From IMG/VR virus record IMGVR_UViG_3300020055_000005, positions 1 through 64,000 of that record: 64,000 nucleotides of DNA, one strand, 5' to 3'. Made by a program: the position numbers and the translations under genes. The notes below the pieces were generated by a model that saw only the letters and a list, made by a program, of their open reading frames with translations, was not told the origin of the DNA and did not search any database. Shown piece after piece: positions 1 through 8,020 of the stretch (position 1 is its first letter; each line of letters opens with the position of its first letter). The DNA is from a virus.

Positions 1-171
1 GAATTTGATTTCACCATCACCCACTATATTAGTGATGGGTTCCATCTTAGTATCTAAAATATAATAGGGATTGAATACACCTTTTCGTTGATAATCAGGT
101 GACACGGTCAACTCTGAAATTACTTTCGGAGTCGTCCTTTTAATACCTGAGAATTCTGAAAAACTTTTCAT
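1..171 (-). CDS. Unknown protein, N-terminal part (runs off the left edge)
   Basis: An open frame of 57 codons starts at an ATG at 171 and is still open at base 1. The visible protein begins MKSFSEFSGIKRTTPKV and continues with a stretch rich in polar residues; I do not recognise it. It lies just downstream of gp46 and starts 13 bases after the gp46 stop codon. The element GATAAATA (177-184) ends 5 bases before the ATG, the same spacing seen before other late genes here, so it may have its own late promoter and almost no 5' leader. No Shine-Dalgarno sequence is visible. Confidence 0.6.
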   Translation of the reverse strand, partial: MKSFSEFSGIKRTTPKVISELTVSPDYQRKGVFNPYYILDTKMEPITNIVGDGEIKF

Positions 172-176
172 ACTAC

Positions 177-184
177 TATTTATC
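177..184 (-). promoter_or_regulatory. Candidate late promoter, one mismatch
   Basis: Minus strand reads GATAAATAGTAGTATG. It is one base off the T4 late consensus TATAAATA and ends 5 bases before the ATG of the truncated left-edge gene. It overlaps the gp46 stop codon. Confidence 0.4.
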
Positions 185-1899
185 TATTCTGCGATGCGAG
201 AGAAGTTTTTATGTTTCTCAAAACGAATCACATTCTCAAACTTGTCATATAATACATCACCTTTATGACTAATAATAAATGCATTAGTCTTCTCTGTCAA
301 GGTGTTTAGAAGTTTTAAGAAATCATCTGTTCCATTAGTGTCAAGTGAACTATCAAAAACTTCGTCTAATATCAATAGATTAGTGTTCACTGAGTTCTTC
401 ATACGTGCAACAGCTCTCCAAGTGAATAGTAATGATAAGTCAATCCTCATCTTTTCACCCTGTGAGAAGTTATCGTATTTGAATACATCCCTGAACCTAG
501 ACTTGATGGTTTCTTCAAATGATTCGTTTAATTCAAAACCAACATAGAATTCTAATTGTGCAAGATACTTGTTAATCAGTTTGTTCATGATTGGAACGTA
601 CTGTTTGATAATCTTTTGTCTTACACCTTGATCACGTAGAAGTGTCACTGCAATATCATGATAGTGTTTCTGTTCTACTAAATTCTCTTTCTTTCTGTGT
701 AGGATGTCTAAAGAATCTTCTTCAGTTTCTATTTCATCTTGTACATTATTGTTCCCTGTTTGTTCTTCCTCAAGTTTAGTAATCTCTCCTTGAATCTTCT
801 TAATAAATTTTTGGTTTGAAACCACTTCCGATTGAAGAAGTCCGATATCCTTTTGTACCTTTTCGATACTATCCTGTACCTGTGAGATTTCGTCGAGTCT
901 TGATTGTGCTGAATTAATCGTCTCCTCGATTGATGCAATTGCATGGTTGATCTCATCTGCCTTCGCCTTGCGTTCTGCAATGTGTTTCTCCTTGTGTTCT
1001 TGATCTAACCCCTGTTTACACGTTGGACAGTCATCATTTTCCTCATAGAATTCGACATCTTTAATTGCCTTTCTACGAGCCTCTTGCAACTGTCTCTCCA
1101 ATTCTGTTGCTTGTTTGAGTCTATCGCCTTGAGGGTCTTTATCCTTGATGGTGGATTTTTTCTCCACCACATCTTTCGTCTTTTCATCCACTTCTCCTAA
1201 AAGTTTATCGATGTTATTTTGTGTTTCATCAACGGTGGATTCATACTGTTTGATTTTCTTTTCACGATTTTCACGAAGTGCATTGAGTTGATTATTAAGT
1301 CCGTTGATACGTTCTTCTAATATTTCAATTTCATGATTATTGTCATTCACTTCAATCTTGTGGTCAGAAATCTTTTTCTTTAGTATGTCAGACATAGTTG
1401 TAAAGATAGAGATATCCAACAAGTCTTCTACAAGTTTACGTCTTTCAACTGCCTTTAACTGCATGAAAGGTGTAAAGTTTGCAGAACCTAGTATTGCGAC
1501 TTGAGTAAAGGAACGGTAACTCATTTTGAGTACGTTCTTTTCTAGGTGTTCTTGATAGTCTCTCATGGTTGCATCTTGATTGATAAGTACATCATTCATG
1601 TACAATTCAAACTTATTTGGTTTCGCACCACGGAGTACTTTGTATCGTTTCTTACCAATATCAAACTCAACCTCAACTACAAGGTCACGTCCATTGATAG
1701 AATTGATAAGAAGGTCTTTCTTGAGATTACGGAACCCTTTACCATAGAGTCCAAAACAAAGTGCATCTAATAGGGTAGACTTCCCTGCACCATTCTCTCC
1801 CAAGATTAATGTTGTTTGATGTGAGTCTAGTTGTATTTCAGTAAACTTGTTACCTGAGCTCAGTAAATTTTTGTATCTTACTTTTCGAAAATTTATCAT
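184..1899 (-). CDS. 46: Recombination endonuclease subunit gp46 (SbcC/Rad50-like ATPase)
   Basis: This is the ATPase half of the phage Mre11/Rad50-type nuclease, which resects DNA ends for recombination-dependent replication. The Walker A motif GENGAGKS is at residues 34-41. A long charged coiled coil is interrupted by the zinc hook CPTC at 291-294. The ABC signature FSQGEK and Walker B with LLILDEVFD are near the C-terminus. At 571 residues it is close to T4 gp46 (about 560). Its ATG overlaps the stop of gp47 by 4 bases (ATGA), so the two subunits are translationally coupled. Confidence 0.95.
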   Translation of the reverse strand: MINFRKVRYKNLLSSGNKFTEIQLDSHQTTLILGENGAGKSTLLDALCFGLYGKGFRNLKKDLLINSINGRDLVVEVEFDIGKKRYKVLRGAKPNKFELYMNDVLINQDATMRDYQEHLEKNVLKMSYRSFTQVAILGSANFTPFMQLKAVERRKLVEDLLDISIFTTMSDILKKKISDHKIEVNDNNHEIEILEERINGLNNQLNALRENREKKIKQYESTVDETQNNIDKLLGEVDEKTKDVVEKKSTIKDKDPQGDRLKQATELERQLQEARRKAIKDVEFYEENDDCPTCKQGLDQEHKEKHIAERKAKADEINHAIASIEETINSAQSRLDEISQVQDSIEKVQKDIGLLQSEVVSNQKFIKKIQGEITKLEEEQTGNNNVQDEIETEEDSLDILHRKKENLVEQKHYHDIAVTLLRDQGVRQKIIKQYVPIMNKLINKYLAQLEFYVGFELNESFEETIKSRFRDVFKYDNFSQGEKMRIDLSLLFTWRAVARMKNSVNTNLLILDEVFDSSLDTNGTDDFLKLLNTLTEKTNAFIISHKGDVLYDKFENVIRFEKHKNFSRIAE

Positions 1900-2963
1900 A
1901 GATAGTTATGTTCATCAAGGGCTTCATTATATAATGAGGTCATCAAATCTGTAAGAGGTTTTTTCTTCCCTTGAATGTCGAGACCTTCTATGTACTTTGT
2001 GAGGATGGTTAGAGTGTCTTCAACGTCACCCATATCTTCATCATCCATAAAGTCCATGTGTTTATTATCGTCAACAACTGAAACATGAAGAGGACTTACT
2101 GCATGTATTTTGTCTAAGAATGTATCAAACCAATAAGGATTGTCTTTATTGACAACTACAATCTTAGTAAACTTACCAGTGTATTTTGAGTAATCTGCAT
2201 TTGATATTGTTTCAAATGTTTCCTTTGTATCATCATAGAATGCCTTTTCAAACATTGTAATAGGATTGTGTACAGGAAGTAGATCACGTGTTTCAGTATC
2301 AAAGATATGAAAGTGTTTACCATCACCATAGTCAGACCAAGTGAATTGCATCTGAGACCCTAGGTATCTGATATTTGCGAATTCAGATTTTTGATGGAAG
2401 TGTCCACTTAAAACTTTCTCGAATCGTTTTACATAAGAATGGTCAAGTCCATGTTGACACGTCATGCCTGGCATCATCAATGCACCTTCAAATTCGAAGT
2501 GTCCCATACACCATTCTGCATTTGCGTTCATTAAGAATTCAACTGAGTCTGCATAGTTCTCAGGATTAATCCATGGAACCAGTGCAACATTAAACCCATC
2601 AAAATCCTTTACAATAGGTTCAGAAATAACGTTAACGTTTGGTTGATTGTATAACAACAACTCAGGTGCATTAACATCATTGGTATTCTTATAATAGGTG
2701 TCATGGTTACCTAGAATCAAATCCATAGTAATCCCACGTTCATTCATAGGTTCTATAAAGTGATCTAGATTTGCCTTCATAGATGCAAAGTTAATATACT
2801 TTCTTCTATCAAAGTAATCTCCTAGGTGGACAATGTGTTTAATATCATGTTCATCCAAATATGGAAAGAACACTTCATTATAAAAACGACCTTGATATTT
2901 GGCCATTTCAATCATGTCACCTCTGACACCACAATGGGTATCGTTCAGTATCGCAAATTTCAT
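1896..2963 (-). CDS. 47: Recombination endonuclease subunit gp47 (SbcD/Mre11-like nuclease)
   Basis: This is a metallophosphoesterase that pairs with gp46 in end resection and recombination. The metal-binding motifs are in the expected order: NDTH with D8 and H10, GDYFDRR with D49, GNHD at 85-88, GHFEFEG with H155, and GHFH at 187-190. Its length of 355 residues is close to T4 gp47 (about 340). It overlaps gp46 downstream and gp55 upstream by 4 bases each, so gp55, gp47 and gp46 form one compact operon. Confidence 0.95.
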   Translation of the reverse strand: MKFAILNDTHCGVRGDMIEMAKYQGRFYNEVFFPYLDEHDIKHIVHLGDYFDRRKYINFASMKANLDHFIEPMNERGITMDLILGNHDTYYKNTNDVNAPELLLYNQPNVNVISEPIVKDFDGFNVALVPWINPENYADSVEFLMNANAEWCMGHFEFEGALMMPGMTCQHGLDHSYVKRFEKVLSGHFHQKSEFANIRYLGSQMQFTWSDYGDGKHFHIFDTETRDLLPVHNPITMFEKAFYDDTKETFETISNADYSKYTGKFTKIVVVNKDNPYWFDTFLDKIHAVSPLHVSVVDDNKHMDFMDDEDMGDVEDTLTILTKYIEGLDIQGKKKPLTDLMTSLYNEALDEHNYL

Positions 2964-3532
2964 TCTGTAAATTTATCTAATGTTGATGTTTTCTTTTTGT
3001 TTGTTCGTTTTGATTTCCTTGGTTCGTATTCAACACGATTCATGTTCTCTTGCATCCACTCTACGTTGGTATTGGTTAAACTTGGGTCATAGACTCCATC
3101 AATCGTTTCGAAAGCATCCATGGTCACATTCGTTGCATCAATCGCCTGTTGTTTTATGAATACCTGTTTCTTCTCCTTTTGAATTCGTCTTAGGAATGCA
3201 TAATAACAGATTTGAGTGACGTATGCGAATGCATTATTTGATTTTTCTTGATTAAAGTTACCAATATACTGAATACAATTTTCAATTGCATCACAGATCA
3301 TTTCATCCCTGTAAGTATAATTGATAAAGTTTGGACGTGTAGATAGTCGAGTTGCGATCTTATAGATACACTCTCCTATGTACTCGGTCATCCTTGGTGG
3401 GGTTTTCCCCTTTGATTCTGCGAGTTTAACCGCTTGATTAAAATCGGAGACTGCTTGAGTGAACTCTTTGTTGTTAACATAGTGTTCTGCCTTTTTAGGG
3501 TCTTTTTTAGTAGTCATACGTATATAATACAC
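2960..3532 (-). CDS. 55: Late-transcription sigma factor gp55
   Basis: This is a T4 gp55-like sigma factor that directs host RNA polymerase to TATAAATA late promoters, of which this window has many. The central part (about residues 70-125), with YRDEMICDAIENC and NAFAYVTQICYYAFLRRIQKEKK, matches the sigma region 2 core of gp55. The C-terminus is basic and could include the clamp-binding tail. Two starts are possible: GTG at 3532, which has AGGGG 5 bases upstream, and ATG at 3517, which has no clear ribosome site. The GTG extends the protein by 5 residues. A terminator hairpin lies directly upstream. Confidence 0.9.
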   Translation of the reverse strand: MYYIRMTTKKDPKKAEHYVNNKEFTQAVSDFNQAVKLAESKGKTPPRMTEYIGECIYKIATRLSTRPNFINYTYRDEMICDAIENCIQYIGNFNQEKSNNAFAYVTQICYYAFLRRIQKEKKQVFIKQQAIDATNVTMDAFETIDGVYDPSLTNTNVEWMQENMNRVEYEPRKSKRTNKKKTSTLDKFTE

Positions 3533-3533
3533 G

Positions 3534-3561
3534 AAAACCCCTGATTCTACAAGGGGGTTTT
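3534..3561 (-). terminator. Rho-independent terminator after the iscU-iscA pair
   Basis: The inverted repeat AAAACCCC (3534-3541) and GGGGTTTT (3554-3561) has a 12-base loop and a T-rich right arm on either strand. It sits between the IscA stop codon at 3571 and the gp55 start. It would end transcription from the iron-sulfur genes, and its GGGG arm also provides the possible ribosome site for gp55. Confidence 0.7.
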
Positions 3562-3570
3562 ATATATTTA

Positions 3571-3894
3571 TTAAACAGTGAAATTTACAGACACACCACA
3601 TCCACATGATGCAGTTTCTTTAGGATTTATAAATTTAAAAAAGGAATTGAGTCCTTCTATTACAAAGTCTAGTGTCATACCTTCTATATATGGTACACTA
3701 TCTTGGTCGATTAGTATAGAGAATTTTCCATAATCTACGATGGTATCATGTGCATCAGGAACCATAGAGCTATCAAAGATGTATTCAAAACCAGCACAAC
3801 CCCCACCAGTAACACCAACTCTGATGTGGTTAAATCCATCCCTTTGTTGCAACGATAGGATTTGAGTAATCGCCTCATTTGTAACTTCTATCAT
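3571..3894 (-). CDS. iscA: A-type iron-sulfur carrier (IscA/HesB-like)
   Basis: A-type carriers receive Fe-S clusters from a scaffold and pass them to apoproteins, or supply iron. All three ligand cysteines are present: C33 in GGGCAGFEY, and C97 and C99 in the C-terminal motif SCGCG. The length of 107 residues is normal for the family. Its ATG overlaps the iscU stop (ATGA), so it is translationally coupled to the scaffold gene. HesB/IscA-like genes are known from marine T4-like phages. Whether the protein serves a phage or a host enzyme cannot be read from the sequence. Confidence 0.92.
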   Translation of the reverse strand: MIEVTNEAITQILSLQQRDGFNHIRVGVTGGGCAGFEYIFDSSMVPDAHDTIVDYGKFSILIDQDSVPYIEGMTLDFVIEGLNSFFKFINPKETASCGCGVSVNFTV

Positions 3895-4325
3895 AGTCCG
3901 TTTTCAGGATAGAGATTATGTTTCCTATGTGCAGTCTTTTGTTCCCAGTCCTCTATTGCTTTATGGATACTTTCCTCTGCAAGGACTGAACAGTGAATCT
4001 TAATAGGTGGTAAATCTAATGCATCTGCAATGTCTTTATCTTTAACTAGTTTTGCTTCTTCTATTGTTTTACCTTTTAACATATCCACAAACATAGAAGA
4101 ACTTGCGATTGCAGAACCACATCCGTATGTTTTAAATACAACATCCTCGATTCTGTCATCGATATCTAGTTTTAATTGAAGTCGCATTACGTCTCCACAT
4201 GCAGGAGCACCAGCCATTCCAGTTGCGACATTGGGGTCGTTGGGGTCAAATCTCCCAACGTTGAATGATTTAGGATTGTTCGTTACTTGTTCGAACCTCT
4301 CCAATACCTCTTTCGAATAGGGCAT
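3891..4325 (-). CDS. iscU: Iron-sulfur cluster scaffold protein (IscU-like)
   Basis: IscU is the scaffold on which [2Fe-2S] clusters are built using sulfur from a cysteine desulfurase. The protein has all three ligand cysteines, C43 in ACGDVM with the conserved D45, C69 in YGCGSAIASSS, and C112 in IHCSVLAEE. It also has LPPIK at 105-109, equivalent to the LPPVK site bound by the HscA chaperone. Its 144 residues cover the full family domain, with a short N-terminal extension and a C-terminal tail ending HRKHNLYPENGL. The start has GGAG about 11 bases upstream. No cysteine desulfurase, HscA/B or ferredoxin gene is in the window, so it would have to use host partners. Confidence 0.93.
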   Translation of the reverse strand: MPYSKEVLERFEQVTNNPKSFNVGRFDPNDPNVATGMAGAPACGDVMRLQLKLDIDDRIEDVVFKTYGCGSAIASSSMFVDMLKGKTIEEAKLVKDKDIADALDLPPIKIHCSVLAEESIHKAIEDWEQKTAHRKHNLYPENGL

Positions 4326-4449
4326 ATTCTATCTTCTCCAGTCGTTCTAACAACTCTTTGAACCCATCAAATTCACAAAGACCTATAGGAGGATGAGAAT
4401 CCTTCTCTAAGGTTTCTATTCTTTGTATAATTTTCTGTAGTTCATCCAC
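4270..4449 (-). CDS. Possible small coiled-coil protein overlapping iscU
   Basis: A GTG-started frame of 59 codons runs from 4449 into the first 56 bases of iscU in another frame. The product begins VDELQKIIQRIETLEK (Val read as Met) and is rich in Leu, Glu and Lys, as in a short coiled coil. The late element TATAAATA (4454-4461) ends only 4 bases before the GTG, so any transcript would be leaderless for it. The region could equally be a 5' leader of iscU. There is no ribosome site and the overlap is long, so support is weak. Confidence 0.3.
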   Translation of the reverse strand: MDELQKIIQRIETLEKDSHPPIGLCEFDGFKELLERLEKIEYALFERGIGEVRTSNEQS

Positions 4450-4453
4450 TCTA

Positions 4454-4461
4454 TATTTATA
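4454..4461 (-). promoter_or_regulatory. Late promoter upstream of iscU-iscA
   Basis: A perfect TATAAATA on the minus strand, 128 bases upstream of the iscU ATG. It is the likely late promoter of the iron-sulfur pair. Confidence 0.6.
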
Positions 4462-4546
4462 TAAAAAAAATTAAAAAAGTCCCTTGTACATTCATAAAAA
4501 TATGATATACTAATTATGTCCCACAGGGGATGCTTATATAAAGAGA

Positions 4547-4750
4547 TTATCCTGCATAGGATGGGGATAGTAACCAAAAGATTCCTAACATCCCACCAAA
4601 CATCGTCAACTGTATTAACGTTGGTATGACGACGAAATACATGAGTGGGTCAGGTTTTCCACTGCGAAAGAAGTCTGTCCTTTCCCACTCTTTAACCTCT
4701 TCAGGTGATGCATCTCTAGGTTTATTTAGAGGTAGAGATAACTGTGACAT
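4547..4750 (-). CDS. Small membrane protein of unknown function
   Basis: A 67-residue protein with a charged N-terminal half (residues 1-35, PRDASPEEVKEWERTDFF) and one hydrophobic segment at about 38-62, ending WLLSPSYAG. It is predicted to be a single-span membrane protein. Its ATG overlaps the stop of the EF-hand gene by one base (TGATG), which links the two in translation. I do not recognise a family. The neighbours are also secreted or membrane peptides, suggesting a shared envelope-directed role. Confidence 0.75.
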   Translation of the reverse strand: MSQLSLPLNKPRDASPEEVKEWERTDFFRSGKPDPLMYFVVIPTLIQLTMFGGMLGIFWLLSPSYAG

Positions 4751-5010
4751 CAGTCAGATTTTTTTGGACACCTGTTTCTGATCATATACTCTGATGACTT
4801 TCTAAGTTCTTTCTTAGATAGTTTACCATCTTTGTTTTTGTCAGCATGCTTAAAAAGCCCAGGCTTAACGACACAACCCATTTGTGATAATTCACTAGGG
4901 ACGACGAACCCATCTGAATCTAAGTCAAATTTTCTCATTCTCCAGTCATCTGCGTATGCATTTGTTACAAACCCAAGAGTAACTATAAGTGCAAAAATTT
5001 GTTTTTTCAT
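4750..5010 (-). CDS. Secreted EF-hand calcium-binding protein
   Basis: The ATG at 5010 has AGGAG at ideal spacing and begins a clear signal peptide, MKKQIFALIVTLGFVTNAYA, with cleavage likely after residue 20. The mature part is about 66 residues with two canonical EF-hand loops: D29-E40 (D, D, D, G, V, E at the expected positions) and D57-E68 (D, N, D, G, L, E). Two cysteines (C46, C81) could form a disulfide. It should act in the periplasm or outside the cell and bind Ca2+. A longer reading frame starts at 5049, but the signal peptide and ribosome site favour 5010. A secreted EF-hand protein is unusual for a T4-like phage. Confidence 0.85.
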   Translation of the reverse strand: MKKQIFALIVTLGFVTNAYADDWRMRKFDLDSDGFVVPSELSQMGCVVKPGLFKHADKNKDGKLSKKELRKSSEYMIRNRCPKKSD

Positions 5011-5018
5011 TTGTTCTC

Positions 5019-5165
5019 CTAAACGATAGGTGCAATGGCGAATGTGCAAGTCACGAATACTAAAACGAGAGTCACTAGTTCAAGTGCCTCTAAAAAGTCA
5101 GCTTCAGTAGTACCACGAATTCCATGCTCGGCATCACGTACTAATTTTTTGACCAATTCAGTCAT
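5019..5165 (-). CDS. Small membrane protein, 48 residues
   Basis: The ATG at 5165 opens a 48-residue frame with a soluble first half (MTELVKKLVRDAEHGIRGTT) and a hydrophobic C-terminal segment, about residues 30-48, ending FAIAPIV. It resembles a tail-anchored single-span peptide. Its stop codon is next to the ribosome site of the EF-hand gene. GGAG lies about 12 bases upstream of the start and a late promoter lies 56 bases upstream. No family is recognised. Confidence 0.6.
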   Translation of the reverse strand: MTELVKKLVRDAEHGIRGTTEADFLEALELVTLVLVFVTCTFAIAPIV

Positions 5166-5220
5166 ATTGTTTTATTAACTCCATTGATAATGTGATATAA
5201 CTGCACGTTATACACGTGGA

Positions 5221-5228
5221 TATTTATA
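5221..5228 (-). promoter_or_regulatory. Late promoter of the small membrane and EF-hand gene group
   Basis: A perfect TATAAATA on the minus strand, 56 bases before the ATG of the 48-residue membrane protein. It would drive the genes from 5165 down to 4547. Confidence 0.65.
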
Positions 5229-5267
5229 AAACTTTTATTTCTAACAGATATATTTTTGAAAATTATT

Positions 5268-5357
5268 TTATGGACAAACTTTGTATGATTTATAGAAAGT
5301 ATATGCGCCTGTGATTATAGGCAACATCATTAGAGTTGCAAGTAAAAAAATTTCCAT
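5268..5357 (-). CDS. Tiny membrane peptide, 29 residues
   Basis: The ATG at 5357 shares one base with the stop codon of the upstream gene (TAATG), a classic coupling signal. The product, MEIFLLATLMMLPIITGAYT followed by a basic tail, is a single hydrophobic span. No family is recognised. The coupling and membrane character fit the other small envelope peptides next to it, but such a short frame could be chance. Confidence 0.45.
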   Translation of the reverse strand: MEIFLLATLMMLPIITGAYTFYKSYKVCP

Positions 5358-5890
5358 TAGTGGATTTTCTTCTTGTCTTTAGGTGGTCTTGCAGAAAAGA
5401 AATCTTCGTATTCGTCACGTTCCAAATCCAGTTCCTCTTGCATAGCCTCTAACCATTCTAGGTCTGCTTCTTCAGGATGTCTTTGCATGTCCATCATTCT
5501 TTTTACCAAGTCATCTAATTGTGACCTGACATCTACTTGGTCACCGATTGGTAAATTATTATCTAGTGGAATAGTTCCAGTCTCTACCATGTTCAACCAC
5601 TTAGATGATGCGTTGTCATAGAATGGAACTATTTGTTTATTAAGTGTGTTCCTATGTAAGATCATATCATCAGGTATTGTCACCGTAGTGTCTGATGATA
5701 AAGGTGAGTAAGGATAGAAGGTTGCAATAGTTCTACCTTTCATAGTTGCAGAGAGGTGACACATCATAGGTAATGTGACCTCGGTCTGACCTTCCAATCG
5801 TCTAGTCATACCCATAATCTCTTGACCTGTGTCAAGTCTGATTACTTCGTATTGATTAGGTACCAAATGTAAATCCTTAGGACTAGCCAT
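5357..5890 (-). CDS. Conserved-type phage protein of unknown function next to uvsW
   Basis: A 177-residue soluble protein. The N-terminal 85 residues look beta-rich (QYEVIRLDTGQEIMGMTRR, then TIATFYPYSPLSSDTTVTIP), in the style of a small Sm-like barrel. The C-terminal 60 residues are acidic and helical, ending in a basic tail PPKDKKKIH. It overlaps the uvsW stop by 8 bases. I cannot assign a function. The Sm-like idea rests only on sequence pattern. Confidence 0.75.
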   Translation of the reverse strand: MASPKDLHLVPNQYEVIRLDTGQEIMGMTRRLEGQTEVTLPMMCHLSATMKGRTIATFYPYSPLSSDTTVTIPDDMILHRNTLNKQIVPFYDNASSKWLNMVETGTIPLDNNLPIGDQVDVRSQLDDLVKRMMDMQRHPEEADLEWLEAMQEELDLERDEYEDFFSARPPKDKKKIH

Positions 5891-7340
5891 CTTTTAAATC
5901 GAACTCTTGTATTTCATACGGAAAATTTTCCTCGTTGTATATATTTATTCGATCTTTAAGGTGGTTAAGTGTATAATTTTCGTTTTGTAGATCATCTGAT
6001 ATATCAAACAATCTCATTTTATCTTTACCTTCCGTTTTACGCAATCCTCTACCAATAGACTGTAGGTTTCTGATACGTGACTTGGATGGTGATGCGAATA
6101 CAATGTTGTCGATTCGTTTGATATTAACTCCTGTAGAGAAAGTTCCGTATGATGCTAGTATGACACTATTCTTAGACTTCTCAACAATCTCTCTAACCTT
6201 TTCTCTACTTTCAGTATCAGTTCCACCATACACATAGTGTAAGTCTTGTACTCTGCCATCTAACATGGGATATAAGACTTCACCATGTTTCTCTACATAT
6301 TGAAACAACACTAGTGTGTTGCCCTTTAGGGATGCAACTAAATTAGTAATGAACTGATTACGTCCTTGATGACTTACGAGATAATCCATCTCTTCTTGAT
6401 ATGTCATCTTCTTCTGTTTAGTATGACGAAGTATGACACAATCTATATTAATATTTGCAATCGTACCTTCTTCCATGAGTTGGTATGACGATATTACTTT
6501 TTTAACTGGCCCGAATAATCCTTCGAGTTGTAATCTATGAACTTCACTTCCATCAAGTGTACCTGTAGTACCTATACGGAAACCAGTGGAAGACATCTTC
6601 TCTAGTATACTCTTCAGTGTTTGTGCTTTGAATAAGTGTGCTTCGTCTCCGATGACTACATCGAATGACTGTAATGTTTCTTTAGGTGCTTTAGAAAAAC
6701 TCTGCCATGTGGTAATGGTAATAGGTGCATCAAACACTTCTTGTCCATGATATATCTTACAGACCTTTTCTTTGTATCCATAGTCTTCGAAGTCTTTACT
6801 CATCTGTTCTACTAGAGACGTTGTAGGAACGATTATAACGGTCTTACAGTTAGGTAAGGACATTTCCCCTTCAAACCACCTACACAACATATAAATGATT
6901 AGAGATTTACCACTTGCAGTTGGTGATAGTAGAAGTTGTCTACCATATTGCACTGCAGTTTTAAATGCATCTATTTGATAATCACGTGGTTCAAAGGGAA
7001 GACCCAAGCCTGGAATTAGGTCATCACCGTTAATAAAGAAATCAACATCCTCATCTGTAAGGAGTGTCTTTTCACCTATAACATCTTCAATACCACCAAA
7101 CTCAAATCCACGTTCTCTACAGAACTCATCAACGTATGGTAATAGTCCGATATAAATCTTTTTAGTCTTCAGAGAGAAGAGTCTGACTTTACCGTCCCAA
7201 AATTTATTTCGATAGGAAGGCATGAACTTTGCATTAGGTACAGTAAAGGAAAAGAAGTCATACAAATCACGTGCAAGTGAATCGTCGCAATTGACTTGCA
7301 TGAAGACTTCATCAACTTTACGTACAGTAACTTTTTCCAT
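5883..7340 (-). CDS. uvsW: UvsW-like DNA/RNA helicase
   Basis: A superfamily 2 helicase. In T4 UvsW unwinds branched recombination intermediates and R-loops, turning off origin-dependent replication. Walker A SPTASGKS is at residues 139-146, the DEAH box at 232-235, GTTGT follows as motif III, and QSIGRGLRK is motif VI near the C-terminus. The N-terminal 110 residues match the small substrate-binding domain of UvsW. The length of 485 residues is close to T4 UvsW (about 500). It overlaps the oxygenase gene upstream by one base. Confidence 0.93.
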   Translation of the reverse strand: MEKVTVRKVDEVFMQVNCDDSLARDLYDFFSFTVPNAKFMPSYRNKFWDGKVRLFSLKTKKIYIGLLPYVDEFCRERGFEFGGIEDVIGEKTLLTDEDVDFFINGDDLIPGLGLPFEPRDYQIDAFKTAVQYGRQLLLSPTASGKSLIIYMLCRWFEGEMSLPNCKTVIIVPTTSLVEQMSKDFEDYGYKEKVCKIYHGQEVFDAPITITTWQSFSKAPKETLQSFDVVIGDEAHLFKAQTLKSILEKMSSTGFRIGTTGTLDGSEVHRLQLEGLFGPVKKVISSYQLMEEGTIANINIDCVILRHTKQKKMTYQEEMDYLVSHQGRNQFITNLVASLKGNTLVLFQYVEKHGEVLYPMLDGRVQDLHYVYGGTDTESREKVREIVEKSKNSVILASYGTFSTGVNIKRIDNIVFASPSKSRIRNLQSIGRGLRKTEGKDKMRLFDISDDLQNENYTLNHLKDRINIYNEENFPYEIQEFDLKDG

Positions 7341-8020
7341 TAGATGTATGGTTTACCGACTAACCATCCTACTAGTGATATCCTTGTACCTCTTATAACT
7401 GGTGTTACTTGATGGTGTACAAAGGAAGGGAATACAATTAGACTACCTTTCTCTTGTGCAGAGAATGGAGCTCTTCTTTTTATATCTTCGATTCTAATGA
7501 TATCTTCATTGTGTCTAAGATTATCAAAAGTGTGTTGTGGTTCTAACCACTCAAAATGACCACCCTCATATTCATCAGGATGGGATAATTGTAATGTGAA
7601 ACTAAGTTTTCTTTGACTACCATTCTTATATGCATCTGAACCTGCATCTGTATGCCATGTATAGAAGTCTCCTGTAACTGGTGCATCAGGTCTATGTTTA
7701 TATACAGTGTATTGTAATGGTTCTAAGTAATCATATTCCCACGATGACCAATTGTTTCTTCGTGCAACTTCACCTACACCTTCGTGTATTTTTTCAAGTA
7801 GGTCTTTGGATAATGGTTGTCTTTCATCAAACCATTTAACTTCAGATTGTCTGATTTCACTTCTTACATTGAAGTCCTCATCCAATTGATCAGGGTCACC
7901 TTCTGCAAAACCAACTCTACCCTTTTCCCATGGTAATGAATCTGACTGTCTGTGTATCTCTTGAACTTCAGTATCAGAAAAAAACTCTGAAATATAACAA
8001 CAATAACTTTCTAATAACAT
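7340..8020 (-). CDS. 2OG-Fe(II) oxygenase, prolyl-hydroxylase (PKHD) type
   Basis: This family hydroxylates protein or small-molecule substrates using 2-oxoglutarate, O2 and Fe(II). The iron ligands are H123 and D125 in WHTDAG and H203 in FVHHQVTPV. The 2-oxoglutarate-binding arginine is R213 in GTRISLVGW. The arrangement HxVTPVxxGxRxSxxxW is characteristic of the PKHD/PiuC branch of the prolyl-4-hydroxylase superfamily. At 226 residues it is full length. It is coupled to uvsY upstream and uvsW downstream by one-base overlaps. The substrate is unknown; the proline-rich repeat proteins of this phage are a possibility. Confidence 0.88.
   Translation of the reverse strand: MLLESYCCYISEFFSDTEVQEIHRQSDSLPWEKGRVGFAEGDPDQLDEDFNVRSEIRQSEVKWFDERQPLSKDLLEKIHEGVGEVARRNNWSSWEYDYLEPLQYTVYKHRPDAPVTGDFYTWHTDAGSDAYKNGSQRKLSFTLQLSHPDEYEGGHFEWLEPQHTFDNLRHNEDIIRIEDIKRRAPFSAQEKGSLIVFPSFVHHQVTPVIRGTRISLVGWLVGKPYI

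Noticed and set aside
5011-5049. An upstream start for the EF-hand protein at 5049
   Set aside because: It would place 13 residues before the signal peptide and ignores the well-spaced AGGAG before the ATG at 5010.
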